A DNA stretch of 64,000 nucleotides from Deinandra increscens subsp. villosa (Eukaryota; Streptophyta; Magnoliopsida; Asterales; Asteraceae): the NCBI GenBank assembly GCA_039602395.1, contig JBCNJP010000013.1:22953254-23017253 (forward strand). Direction: 5' to 3'. The notes below the pieces were generated by a model, which was given only the letters and a program-made list of their open reading frames with translations, was not told where the DNA came from and made no database searches. Positions 47,102 to 58,127 of this stretch are shown here, piece by piece. Positions within the stretch are counted from its first letter, which is position 1, and every line of letters begins with the position of its first letter. A program made the translations under genes and the position numbers.

Positions 47102-47690
47102 TGATGCAGTTTCACACCGCAAATCAAGCCGGATATCAAGTATTCAAGCAGAGAAACAAATAAATGAAGAATTCTTCTTCAATATTATTCAAAACTCAAA
47201 ACCCATGAACCCTAGAATAATAACGTTCTTAAATAATGCTTCTATCTACAAGATAGACATAAAACTTTCAAATAAAAATAACTTAATCCTAAACTTATTT
47301 AAAATTTAAAAGGATAACTAATTAAAATAAAATCTAATTAAATTAAATAATAAAAACAATAATAGAAACCTTAGCCACCGCCATCATACTCCCCCTCTTA
47401 AAAAAAAACTCGTCCTCAAGTTTTGCCTCTTGTCTCAAATCCACCAGGATCGAACGGAACATCTTGACGGTTGTTTTTGTTCACTTGGAATTTAGCCTCA
47501 CGAGTTGTCTCGGTCAGCTTCAAGCAATTACCATTCGGACGGCCTGGTCCCGGATCTATTGGATTGTGGGGTCCCCTCATCCCCTTCTCCCCCGTTTGGA
47601 AAAAGACTCGTCCTCGAGTCTTGAGAATATCAAAGAGATCACTAATTTTGGAGCGGTCACCATTTCTAGCCAAAACATCCATACCTTTAA
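47102..47690 (-). mobile_element. 3' end of a Ty3/gypsy element: pol tail and short LTR
   Basis: On the minus strand, a broken coding tail (47682-47416, ISDLFDILKTRGRVFFQTG) with two GAGGACGAG words is followed by a purine tract AAGAGGGGGAG near 47390-47400. Then comes a 285-base LTR-like unit (47386-47102, TGATGGCGG...CTGCATCA). No other part of the element is seen. The lineage call (a chromovirus with short LTRs) is uncertain. Confidence 0.55.
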
Positions 47691-48120
47691 TTAGTTACTT
47701 GTTATACCAAAATATAACCACTCCTAATTTAAATTGGATCCGCATGTTAAAGTGTAGGAAATTCACGTCAATTAAATATTGTTGAGACACATTGAAGGTA
47801 AGAATACACTCACACAACCACACTTTCAAACAATATCAACATTTTTTAAAAGGGCAATGCCCGACAAACTTTATTGATAAAAAGAATAAAAAATACAAAG
47901 GAAGACCTAGAGTTATCCCGCCCTAACACAAAGATAACCCCGAGAGGACTACATAACCTAACACAAAGTAGACCACAAGGACAAAAAAATGCTAAACTAT
48001 AAAAGCCTAGCAAAAAACTAAAGCCACATGCGGCTAACAACCAAATAAAAAAAACATCCACAAAACATAAGCAAAACCAAACGAAGTCCAAGCAGATCAT
48101 CTTCAAATAACCTATTAGCA
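47691..48120. other. Unclassified sequence; possible LINE 3' end
   Basis: At 47850-47890 plus GGGCAATGCCCGACAAACTTTATTG reads on the minus strand as an AATAAA-containing 3' tail after a hydrophobic minus-strand frame (48121-47846). This would fit a LINE 3' region, but I see no RT. Confidence 0.3.
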
Positions 48121-48240
48121 TGTATATTATGTCATATATTACGATTGTATATCCGTCATAGTATAGAGATTGTCGATGTAATATCTGTGCTTATATATAC
48201 GTATCAATGATAATGGAGAGGTGACTTTGGAACCCTAACA
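48121..48240 (+). mobile_element. 5' LTR of element E
   Basis: TGTATATTATG...CCTAACA with TATATATACG inside; the PBS begins at the next base. Confidence 0.7.
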
Positions 48241-48252
48241 TGGTATCATGAG
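48241..48252 (+). promoter_or_regulatory. Primer-binding site of element E
   Basis: TGGTATCATGAG, a variant of the initiator tRNA-Met site, directly after the LTR. Confidence 0.7.
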
Positions 48253-48435
48253 ATTCTAATTGATTTGCCTCTCTCTCTCTCCTCTATCATCGACTGCCCC
48301 CCTCCTACTTCTTCTCCACATAATTTTCTAGCCAAACCCTAGCGCCTCCCTCCCCACTGCTCATCGCCGAATCTCTTTTCCGGTACCTAATCCACCCCTG
48401 CAACCCTCTATTCCTCTATCTTTTCGTCCCTAACA

Positions 48436-49560
48436 ATGTCTGATCAGCCTAAAACCGCCATCCTTCACCCTGCCCTCACCGTAACAAATATCAGACAACT
48501 CGTCCCCATCACCCTCGAACTTGAAAACGATGAATACAACGCGTGGAGCGAGCTATTTACGATTCACTGCAAAGCCTACGATGTGATCGATCACATCACA
48601 CCTTCAGCAGCCGCTAGTTCTTCTAAAGACCGATCAGCAGATGAAGAAGCCTTATGGACTCGCCTCGATTCCGTGGTGATGCAGTGGCTATACGGTACCA
48701 TTCACCGAGATCTCATGAAAACGATCTTACGTTCTTGTAAAACTGCTGCCGAAGCATGGTCTCTTCTAAAGAAAATCTTTCTGGATAACCAAAACCAACG
48801 GGCGATTCACTTGCAAAATAAGTTTGCTAATACCCGTTTGGATGATTTTTCGGATATCGCATCTTATTGTCAAGCCCTCAAATCGCTGTCTGATCAACTC
48901 AACGATGTGGGGGCTCCTGTTACTGATCATATGTTGGTTCTTCAGGTTATTGCAGGTCTCAACGACAAATTTGATGGTGTCGCTATGTTATTGCAACAAT
49001 CCAATCCTCTTCCCGATTTTTTTACTGCACGTTCAAGACTTATTTTAGAGGAAACAAGGAAAAAGCATCAGCCCCCACCACCGGCAGCCGCCTTTGCTGC
49101 GGGAACAAATGCGCCACCAGCCTTCGCCGGCGCCTCCTCACAGCAGCCGCAGCAGCCGGATCAGCCCCCCCCCCCCACCACCACGGTACAACTCTGCCCC
49201 ACGACCCTTTTATGATACTTTTTCCCGTGGGGGTCGCAACAATAATAACCGGGTTGGTCGGGGTCGAGGGGGTAATAACAACAACAACAATCGCGGGCGA
49301 CAACGAAACAACAGAGGTGGATACACAAATACCTCCCCTTGGAACGCCCAAAGTTTTGGGCCATGGTCTTTCACCCCTCAATGGCAAGCTCCACCCTGCC
49401 TCTACCCGACCATGCCAATGCAACAAAGGCCGCCACCTCAGTTTCGCCCGTCCAATGCTGCCGGTATCCTTGGACCAGCACCTCAGGCATATGCTATGGA
49501 TGGGAATTACATGCCAACCTATATTCCACAAACAATGAATCCTACAATGACCATGAATCC
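48436..49560 (+). pseudogene. Element E Gag
   Basis: Copia Gag from MSDQPKTAILHP. The N-terminal domain includes LVPITLELENDEYNAWSELF and the central domain WSLLKKIFLDNQNQRAIHLQ, SYCQALKSLSDQL. The first frame is open to 49215. The polyprotein shifts frame at a run of twelve C at 49165-49176 and continues in the second frame (49094-49828). There the C-terminal part is Pro/Asn/Arg/Gly-rich (GRGRGGNNNNNNRGRQRNNR), with no clear zinc knuckle. The C-run could be a real lesion or a homopolymer error. Confidence 0.85.
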
Positions 49561-50460
49561 AGATCAGCAGCAGTGGATTTTAGACACCGGGGCCACTCAT
49601 CACATGGCTAACACGTCAGGTATCCTCTCTGATTATGTCAATAATGGTAATAAAAACCATATAGTTGTCGGTAACGGTCGCCACATACCCATCAATGGAA
49701 CCGGTAACACTACACTTCCACCACCTTTCCCACCTTTAAAAAAAAATAACATTCTTGTCGCACCACACCTTATTAAAAACCTACTGTCTGTTCGCCAATT
49801 TACCACCGATAATAAAATTTCTATTTGAATTTGATCCTTTTGGCTTTCTTGTGAAGGATTACCAGACGCGGATTCCTATCCTCCGATGTGATAGCTCGGG
49901 GGACCTTTACCCGCTCTCCACACCCTCCAGTCGTCTCACCAGCCCTACTACATTTGCAGCACTATCTCAAGATCTCTGGCATTCTCGTTTAGGCCATCAT
50001 GGTCTTTCTATCTTACGTATTTTAAATTCTAGAAAATTTATTGATGTTGGTTCTGTTTCGAATGTTGGTTTATGTGAACCTTGTGTGCTTAGCAAACATA
50101 TTAAATTGCCTTTTTCTGATTCTGTTACTCATACTTCTTTACCATTTGATATCATTCACAGTGACCTCTGGACCTCACCCGTAACCAGTTCGGGTGGGCG
50201 TCGTTATTATGTCCTATTTCTTGATGATTACACCAATTACCTATGGACTTTTCCTTTAACTCATAAATCACATGTTTTCTCGGTGTTCTCTAACTTTCAT
50301 AAAATGATTCAAACCAAGTTCAATACCAACATTAAAACCTTACAATGTGACAACGGTACAGAGTTCAATAACAATCAGTTTCACGATTTTTGCAACAAAA
50401 CAAGAATGCAATTTCGATTCTCATGTCCTCATAACTCTCCACAAAACGGCAAATCTTAAA
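49561..50460 (+). pseudogene. Element E protease and integrase N-terminal half
   Basis: The protease motif LDTGATHHM lies at about 49580, with LIKNLLSVRQFTTDN downstream. A frame change near 49820 leads to the frame ending at 50459. That frame holds the integrase zinc finger (LWHSRLGHHGL ... CEPCVLSKH) and catalytic blocks HSDLWTSPV and LQCDNGTEFNN. It is cut at an A-run near 50458-50468. Confidence 0.85.
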
Positions 50461-51253
50461 AAAAAAAATTCGATCCATTAATAATATTCTTCGGACCCTT
50501 CTCACCACCGCTTCTCTTCCCACCACCTTCTGGCATCACTCTTTACAGATGACCACCTACTTACTCAACATTTTACCCACCAAAACCAAAAACCTCGTCT
50601 CTCCGACCTACCTTCTATACGGCACACATCCTTCCTACTCTCATCTCCGTGTCTTCGGTTGCCTATGTTATCCACTCTTTCCCTCTACCACTATTCACAA
50701 ACTTCAACCCCGCTCTTCCGCGTGCATTTTCCTCGGGTACCCCTCCAATCATAGGGGGTACAAATGCCTTGAAATCTCTACGAAAAAGCTCCTCATTTCC
50801 AGACATGTCGTCTCGACGAGCGTGTCTTTCCGTACCAAAATCACGCATCCCTTTCCCCCACCACCCCTCTAACCAACGAGATCAGCCTTTCTCCCTCGAT
50901 CTTGCCCTATGCAGGTTTTCGGGTCTCGTATGGCCCATCCTTCACAACCGACCAGCCCAATTCTCCTACCGGCCCAACAACCCCCGTCTCACCTACCGGC
51001 CCACACTTAAACCCGTCGCCCACCCCTTCCCCCCACACGCAAACCGGTTCCTCCGCAGCCCCACCCGATTCCCCCCACTTTTCTCCTAACTCCACACCGT
51101 CTCCTAATCCCACTCCCCCTCCCCAGCCTCCGACTCGAACAATGACTACCCGTAGCTTGGTCGGAACAACCAAACCTAAGCCAAATTTTAACCTCAACCA
51201 CTCCACCTTGACACCCATTCCTAAAAATGTTACTGACGCCTTAATCAGAGCGA
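50461..51253 (+). pseudogene. Element E integrase C-terminal half and linker
   Basis: Reads SINNILRTLLTTASLP, then TYLLNILPTKTKNL, HLRVFGCLCYPLFPS and CIFLGYPSNHRGYKC, in more than one frame. A Pro-rich linker ends MTTRSLVGTTKPKPNFNLNH and PIPKNVTDAL, exactly where RT should start. RT is absent. Confidence 0.8.
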
Positions 51254-51273
51254 TGACGCCTTAATCAGAGCGA
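51234..51273. repeat. 20-base direct duplication at the break of element E
   Basis: TGACGCCTTAATCAGAGCGA occurs twice back to back, at the point where copia similarity stops. Confidence 0.95.
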
Positions 51274-51839
51274 TTGAGCAATTGAAAAGGATGCCGCCAC
51301 TTGTGGTTTTGTTCCATGATCCAAACATAGCTTGTATGGCCATAAGAGCGATTGCGTAATTGAATCTAGATCTTTCCATAATGCTATATTGACGTCAATA
51401 ACAAATTGAGCAAGAGGTGAGTCATCATCCTTCATACAAAGTTACAAACCTGATTATCTTTTCAGTAACATTTTCATTATTAAATACTAATCAGGAGAAA
51501 ACATTATTGGTTCAAAAATTGTCCCCCCAAAAGCCATTGCTTTCTATTTGATCCCAAATCAAGTTTACTGTTTTTTTACTAAAAATAAAATCTAAGAAAC
51601 TTTTAAGGTTTTCTGAGTAAATAGTATTTAATACAATGTTAATATAACTTAACGTAACACGACAGCTTGAACACATAATATATAATATATTGCATTATTG
51701 ATGCTAATTAAAATACTTGAAGCTTATTACAAAAAATGGGCCCCTTTATGAAAAGATAAGTAATTAGAATATTAACTTAAAAAGAACTTCCACTCCTAGT
51801 AAATGGGTCTCTGTTTGGGATGTACCGGGTCTTCATACT

Positions 51840-51925
51840 CTAGGGGTTTAAATTGGGTTGAACATCTTCACGAACTGAAGAATAAACCAACTCCACATGA
51901 TCCCTTGCAATTGCCTCTATCCATC
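51840..51925 (-). pseudogene. Exon-like fragment, unrecognised (terminal exon)
   Basis: Minus strand after acceptor CCTGGTGCAG: an open stretch encoding WIEAIARDHVELVYSSVRED and ending at TAG 51840-51842. I do not recognise the family. Confidence 0.4.
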
Positions 51926-52597
51926 CTGCACCAGGTTGTCAAATATGATTATGAAAACCTTTTTACATGAAAATTCTTATAATGAAGTAGAACTATTTTT
52001 AGGAGATATTTTATGGGCTTAAAATATGATTATAAAGAATTTTTGATGAGAATGAATTGGAAAATATGGGAATGATAAAGTTTACTATGGGAAGCCCCTT
52101 TCTAGCTCCATTGTATCTAACCAGCATATGATCATACGTGTTTTTAATTAAGTTTTGAGTATTAGTTTTAAACTTCAAGCAATCAGGTAAACCCTTCCAA
52201 ATGTGGTGGCATTGATTACTTGGTGTCAAATGCAACATTGCTACTATTATAACATACCTAAGCCAACACCATTCTTGAAGCCTGATCTTTAATCTGTAAA
52301 TTAAAAATAGTCTAACACATCAGGTTTCATCAGAGGGGTCTTCCTTGAGCTCGAATCTTGAAAAAATCTAAACACTTGAACATATCAATTATTATGCATA
52401 GGGACAAATTATTCTAGTGAAAATGCAAAAAGCAACAAAAACACCTCCTTCACAACCTATTACCTACTGTCCTTCATCTCTTTCTAACTGCACAACATTA
52501 ACAACAAACACTATGAAAACATATTAGGTGAAGTATAAAGATTAAATGGAAAAAATAGAAAAATAAAAAATAAAAGAAGAAAGAAAGCGAACAAAAC

Positions 52598-52649
52598 CTT
52601 CAAAATATTTCCATAACCCCCTTCTCCAATCTTCTGAGACATGTTAAAA
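52598..52649 (-). pseudogene. Exon-like fragment with kinase glycine-rich loop
   Basis: Flanked by TTTGCAG and GGTTTTG-type splice sites. It encodes FNMSQKIGEGGYGNILK; KIGEGGYG matches the ATP-binding loop of plant protein kinases. Too short to name the kinase. Confidence 0.5.
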
Positions 52650-53803
52650 CTGCAAATCAAGGAGAGAAACCTGCATTTGAAATTGATCAAACAAAGAAGA
52701 TCCAAATCAGATTTCATTTCCTTTGATCTATAATTTTCAATTCCAAACAAATCTAGATGGCTAGAACTTGGAGAAACAAAATCAATTCATAAACAAATAA
52801 TCGTTGCATTACATCTCTTAACAACAGAAAGATGAAAAGAAAACGACATCGAACAAAGGCAAAAAAAAAAAAAAACAGACCAGATTAAGAAGGCAAAACA
52901 CATTAATTAAATCAATAAACAACAATCACAAACCAATTCACAACGCATCCAACATTCAGTTGTTAATCAAAGAAAGAAACCCAAAACTACACACCAGCCA
53001 ATAAATAACATCGGCCATACCCAATAGTTAGGTTAAACGAAGTAAAATAGAGATTCAATTTATCTCAGATAATCCACGCAACAAAAAATAAATTTCTTTA
53101 GTATAATTTGATCCTACTGCACTGAAAAACCCTAGAAAAAAAAATATGCTTCAGATCTGACCTTTGACGGTAATGACCACACGCTCTTCATTGAGAAAAT
53201 CTCGAGTTGTGACGGTGGTCGGAACCTGGGTTACCGATGAAATAAGATAGATATCAAGTGTAGAGAGGAGAAGCTGGATAAGTAAAAAACATACCTCTGA
53301 TCATCAATTAAGATGAAAGAAACCCATCGTCATTACCTTCATTTTGCTTCAAATCGGTGAAGGACCGAAGGTTAGGGCTATGAATTGATCTGGATGAAGA
53401 GGCGGGTTGACGATGTGAATCAGATTTGGTCTTTCTCTCTCATGTGATTCGAATTTTGAACTTGAGAATCTCAATTCTCAACTTTGAATCTGGCCGCTAA
53501 AGGGAATAGCCAATTGAAGGAAGGAGAGACGGTGGAGAATTGGTTCACGAAGCGGCGGCGCCTATGATTTGTCTGTTCGATGGAAGCGTGCAAAGGAAAG
53601 TAAATGCTGAAAAAAGACACACACGTTAATTCCTAATTTAACCTCACTTTTTTTACAGGATTATTTGTGTATCAATGATTCTTTAATTTTAATGCTTAAA
53701 ACACTTGTACACACTACATAAACCCTTGTACGCGTCTTAAAATTAAGGATTTTTGATGACCAAATTACCCTCATAACCAATATGTATTATATATAGTAAT
53801 AGA

Positions 53804-55426
53804 TACATAACTTGAATGTCAGCCTTAAAGTTCCTTCAATTTGTTAGCAGAGGTCATGCAATGTTCGCAAGGTTTAGAGTCAACCTGAATGTTAGCCATA
53901 AAGGCTTGATGGCGTTCAACAAAGAAGTCTTCACCTGGAAGTTCAGGATCATCTTCAATTTTTACATCTCTTACTTCAGTACACATAAATGCAGATTCAT
54001 TAGGATAATTTGCTCCCCAGTCATAACCTTCCCCAGTTTGAGAAACCAAAGCTTTAGAATCTTGATTCGAAGCATTTGCATTTGAACTTGATGGAGTAGA
54101 ATTTTTTCCTGGTGCTTTTGAACTCTGAGCTGCATACTTCTGAAATAATTTTGAAGTTTCTTGCTTCTTTGCATTATTACATTCCTTTGCAAAGTGACCA
54201 TAATTCTGACAATTATAGCAACGAACTTTGGATTTGTCGAATCCAAGCTTTCCTTCAGGATTTAAATCTTTGCGTCCCGTTCTTTGCATATACTTCTTAC
54301 CTCTCTGAACAAGCATTGCCATGGACCAATTGATGTCCATAAGTTCTAGATCATCAGCATCAATTTGTTCATAGTCTTCATCTGTTAGCTCAGCACTGGT
54401 CAACTTTCCAGCTACTACCCCATCATATGAAGAAACCATTGCTGAAAACAGAGCCATGAAATCGTTTGTAGTTTTGGCAGAAAAATCACTCTGATTTGGT
54501 GCAGAAGCCGATTGATTGGAGTAAACTGGATATGTTACTGTAGCTTTTTGAGTATAACTCTCACCAGAAGAACCTCGAGATACACTAGCATGACCACTCG
54601 ATGAATTTTCAACATAAAAAGCAGTAGTTGGTGGGTTTGTGCTAGTTTTAGCTTTAGCATGCATTGTCGAAGCATTTTCACCAAAATAAACATCCGGATT
54701 CTGAACTTGTGCTGGAAGAGTCTTTACTCGCATCATATCTAGTTCTCTAGCTAACAAGCTTCTTGTTAGGTCATCATACGAAATCTCATCAAAACTCTTA
54801 TCATGAGTTAAAAGCAGAATATAGCCTTCCCACTTTGCTGGTAAAGCATCTAGAAGCTTCTCTTTCAATTCACTAGCCTCCTTCTTCACTCCAACTATTT
54901 CTAGCTCACTCACTAAGTGTGATAACCTTGATATTAGATCATTGATTGTCTCATTTTGAACGTGACAAAAGTTATTATACTCTCTCAGCAAAACCTTCTT
55001 TTTGCTTTTCTTATATTGAGCATTGCCTTCACACCTATTGCACAATGCATCCCACAATGTTTCCGATGTTGTATGCATTTTAAATTGATGCAAGATATCC
55101 TTAGGTAGAGCCATTGACAAGTTATAATACGCCTTTTTCTCCAGTTTAGATGCTTCTTTCTCAGCATCATTCATTTTATTGTAAGGCTTCACTTGACCAA
55201 CAAATTCTCAACTTGTGAACTTTGGAACTTCATACCCATCAAGCATAGGAGTCCATACGGTTACATCCGTCACACCAATATACGATTCATAACGAGTCTT
55301 CCAATTATGGAAATCTTCAAATTTCATCAACTTAGGAACTTTATTCGTTGTTCCTATCTCGTTATCGTAGTTCAGAAGGCCTTGAACGGTTGTAGACATT
55401 GCAGCAAAGGCTTGGAACGGATCCAT
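53804..55426 (-). pseudogene. Element CF Gag (copia)
   Basis: Start at 55426 (MDPFQAFAAM). A first piece to a stop near 55208 holds LMKFEDFHNWKTRYESYIG. The second (55192-53825) is open for 455 codons. It covers the central Gag domain (LWDALCNRCEGNAQ, LISRLSHLVSEL, LPAKWEGYILLLTHD), a zinc knuckle CYNCQNYGHFAKEC at about 54180-54221, and the start of the coiled-coil extension (KPCEHCMTSANKLKEL). A single extra T near 53827 creates the stop TAA. In the other frame coding continues to the Helitron at 53803 and on at 46754. Close relative of the D Gag. Confidence 0.9.
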
Positions 55427-55544
55427 GATTAATTTCTCAAAAACTGCTCAAACGTACCAAAATGTCGATCTGTGTACCAGAATCAAAACCAACGTACCAC
55501 TTCTCACAGCGTACCACACTCGGACCAGAATAACAAAGGCGTAC
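55427..55544 (-). repeat. Element CF leader piece with CGTACCA word array
   Basis: Four to five (A/G)CGTACCA words, plus CGGACCAG and TGTACCAG, in about 90 bases upstream of gag on the minus strand. Cut at 55544 by the G LTR. Likely target duplication of G is CGTAC (55540-55544); its partner is outside the view. Confidence 0.75.
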
Positions 55545-58110
55545 TGTGACATCCGAGAATTCCAAGGTTAACTTCCGTTAGATCAATCTCCGTTAGTTAC
55601 GTTAGTAACTAATACTTAACTAGGCCGAATACGTCCACGACCTTTGGTTGATCACCGAACCCGACCATATGTGATTATGTGTTTATTTATTGTCATTATG
55701 TGCAAAGTGATTTAAACGCATGATTTAGTATTGATAATAGAATGTAGATTGGCCTCTTTTGGTTTCCAGCGAAACTACCGGGCGAAACTATAGATTCGCT
55801 CGGTAGTCGGCTAGACTATTTGACTTGCATGAGTTCAGAGCCAGTTTCGCTTGGCCAGCGAAACTGCCAGCGAAACTAGCTCCTGATATAAAGTCTATTA
55901 AACCCTAATTACATCCCATTTGCATCATCTCCACACTAAACACACACACACTCTCCTGGAATTTCTGGTCAGTCGAGAAACACCACGAGCCGACGTGATC
56001 TCAGCCTCGAGACATCATCCATTCGGACCCTAGATCAAATCGTGAGTCCCAAAACCATTCTTTATGCATTTTCTATGTGTTTTCTTAAAAAGCATGCCTA
56101 AATCTTCATGTAATCACTTGATCTTCTGATATGATGCTTAGGAAGGCTAGATCTATCATAAAGTCTGTAACTTTACGTTTGAAATCAAACCATAATGAAG
56201 ATTCATGCTAGTTAGGTCATTTTAGGTTTAAAATGTGTTTTTGGTGATTTGAATGTGGAAACCCATGTTTAAGGTGTTAAAACTTGTTGTTTGATGTTGG
56301 TAAATGTTTATGCATGCTAAATATTGAATCACATGAAGTATGGAAGCTGTTAGGTTGATTTTTAGGCTGATTTATGTGTTTTCCGCGACCAGCGAAACTG
56401 AGCTGTTCTCTGGGCGAAACTATACAGCGAAACTGTATATATATTCATCCAGCGATACTATGTAGCGAAACTGTAGTGTCGCCCGCGAAACTAAGTAGAC
56501 CTGCTCGAACGAAACTACCGAGCGAATCAACCTGAACGAAAGTTCAAACCAGTTTCAAGCGAAACTAGGCTAGCGAAACTGCGTCAGCAGTTTCGGGCGA
56601 AACTAGCTAGCGAAACTGTGTCATCGGGTAATCCCTAGCGAAAGTGCTGCCCGTGCACCTAGCGAAACTATGTAGCGACACTAAGTAGCGAAACTATGAT
56701 CTGACCAAAACCCAACTTGTGCAACTTGTTTGAATGTTATGCTATGACTTACATGATTATGCAATAATGAAACATGCCTTGATTTCTGAATTATGTGAAC
56801 CCTTGTTATGATCAACCATCGGTGTCGTGTGTCGATATGTCGTGTCATAGTTCCAACGTGCTATGTTATGGGCCATAGTGACGTAAGTTAAAGATTAGAC
56901 ACAAAACTAATACTTAAGACCTAAACGTGTTCATAGGTCTTCGATAAGCAAACAATACTTGGATTATTTAGCAAGAGTAGCAGTGCAACCAAAGGTGAGT
57001 GTCACTAACCCAATTACCGTGAACCCGTTTGGGTCACACTGGATAACTTAATGAAAAACAATGCTGACAACCTTATGAGTGCTATGCACCTCTCTGATGA
57101 ACTTGAAAACTTAGGAGTGCTTGGCACCCACTTGATGAACTTGAAGTGTTTTATGGGAGACACTTGTGAAATACTTAAACAACTGTTTCTAAAACAAAAC
57201 TGAAAATGTTTTCGGGATTCATGAGAACCCAAAGTAAACCGTTTTAATATGGCTAGTGTAGGTTAAAGTCTAAACCACATGATATCACATGATTTCTAAG
57301 GATTGCCTTATAACTGAAAAAGTCCTCAACTTAATTGTACCATTAATTGTAAAGCGAGGGGATGTTGGGTAGATCTACTGGAGTTTGACAAACTCCGCCT
57401 CGTGACACGGGAAGTGCACGGAGGTACAATATCAGCCTATCTGACCGTGGTCCCGAGAGGACACGGGGGAGGCAAAGCCGCGATGACGTAGGTCCGCAAA
57501 ACAAAATAGATGATGGCGCTGCCACTACAATTATCAGTCAGCTTTGGTACAAACTTCCTTAGTGCATGGAACAACGGATTAGCTACCCGCGATATCGGTT
57601 GAGCACTTTAACTATACAAAACTAGTACATACCCGATAACGTATGTTACGGACATTATTTTACTAAACCACAACACTATGATTACAAATATCACAAAGTA
57701 TAGCTTTTCGCAAATAAATATTTCATAAGTATATGTTGACACGATTACGATTATGAGACCGGGCCACTGCATGACAAGCCCACTGTGAACTCACCAACCG
57801 TTAGGTTGACACTTGCGTGGTTTAAACTTTTGCAGATCGCTGAGGAGTATCCGGAGCGGGTTGGCATGGCACGTGAAGACAATTTTAATTCTGTTTAAAC
57901 TTAATTGGGAATTTAAAACAATGATTTTGTAAAGCACGTGGTTAGTGCTAAGATGTTATTTTTCCGCTGCGTATCTTGAGACTCTAATTTAAGATTTATA
58001 TATGGACTAACTCTGATTCGTTTAGTATTTGTAACTAATGGTTGTGGTCCTGGTTTGCTCGCACCCCTTAACGGTATAAACTCCGTTAGTGGTTATTTGG
58101 GGGTGTGACA
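55545..58110 (+). mobile_element. Element G: 5' LTR of a Ty3/gypsy element (Tekay-like)
   Basis: TGTGACATCCGAG...GGGGGTGTGACA, 2566 bases, followed by a PBS. Same general style as the LTR at 15468 but a different family. TATA box TATAAAG at 55887-55893 and an ACACACAC/CT-rich leader after it. It contains the AGCGAAACT word array. Confidence 0.85.
55765..56700. repeat. AGCGAAACT word array in the G LTR
   Basis: About seven words at 55765-55885 and about seventeen at 56385-56700, with variants AGCGATACT, AGCGACACT, GGGCGAAACT and reverse AGTTTCGC. Spacing is irregular (10-30 bases). Confidence 0.9.
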
Positions 58111-58113
58111 GAT

Positions 58114-58127
58114 TGGTATCAGAGCCA
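58114..58127 (+). promoter_or_regulatory. Primer-binding site of element G
   Basis: TGGTATCAGAGCCA, three bases after the LTR. About 160 bases of leader follow before the SINE. Confidence 0.95.

Larger units (their letters stand above)
48121..51273 (+). mobile_element. Element E: truncated Ty1/copia inside the Helitron
   Basis: A 120-base LTR, PBS, gag, protease and integrase on the plus strand. It is broken off at about 51253, before RT, next to a 20-base direct duplication. Very short LTR and TGGTATCATGAG PBS suggest an Ale-type copia, different from A, B, CF and D. Confidence 0.8.
51274..53802 (-). other. Helitron 5' part with exon-like host gene scraps
   Basis: No complete gene. On the minus strand there are exon-like pieces with splice signals (52598-52649 and 51840-51925), a 75-codon open piece at 52011-52238 and a leader-like GA/CT-rich stretch at 53150-53600. 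They lie in one orientation, as expected for captured gene pieces. The left 500 bases (51274-51800) show nothing I recognise. Confidence 0.5.
46755..53803 (-). mobile_element. Helitron, minus strand, carrying copia, gypsy and gene fragments
   Basis: The minus strand starts TCTATTACTATATATAATAC (canonical TC start) at 53803 and ends GGGTATACCCCTAG (canonical CTRR) at 46755, with a GC hairpin just inside. The flanks are A on the 5' side and T on the 3' side, with no target duplication, as Helitrons do. Both flanks are consecutive parts of element CF. No Rep/helicase is recognised, so it is non-autonomous. The 7,049 bases hold a gypsy 3' end, a truncated copia (E) and exon-like scraps. Confidence 0.8.
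33211..55544 (-). mobile_element. Element CF: minus-strand Ty1/copia split by B, D and a Helitron
   Basis: Three blocks read as one element on the minus strand: gag 55426-53825, Gag-region coiled coil 46754-46207 joined to 37745-36514, and pol 36499-33211. Removing D (37751-46206) restores sequence across its GTGTC duplication. Removing the Helitron (46755-53803) joins the coiled-coil frame through an A|T site, given one frameshift near 53825. The left end stops inside RNase H at the 3' LTR of B. The right end stops in the leader at the G LTR. Neither CF LTR is in the window. Confidence 0.85.

Noticed and set aside
47846..48121. Hydrophobic minus-strand ORF of 91 codons
   Set aside because: No family recognised. 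It ends in a possible LINE tail and is likely chance reading of repeat DNA.
50907..51218. Gly/Val-rich minus-strand ORF
   Set aside because: Antisense of the Pro-rich linker of element E.
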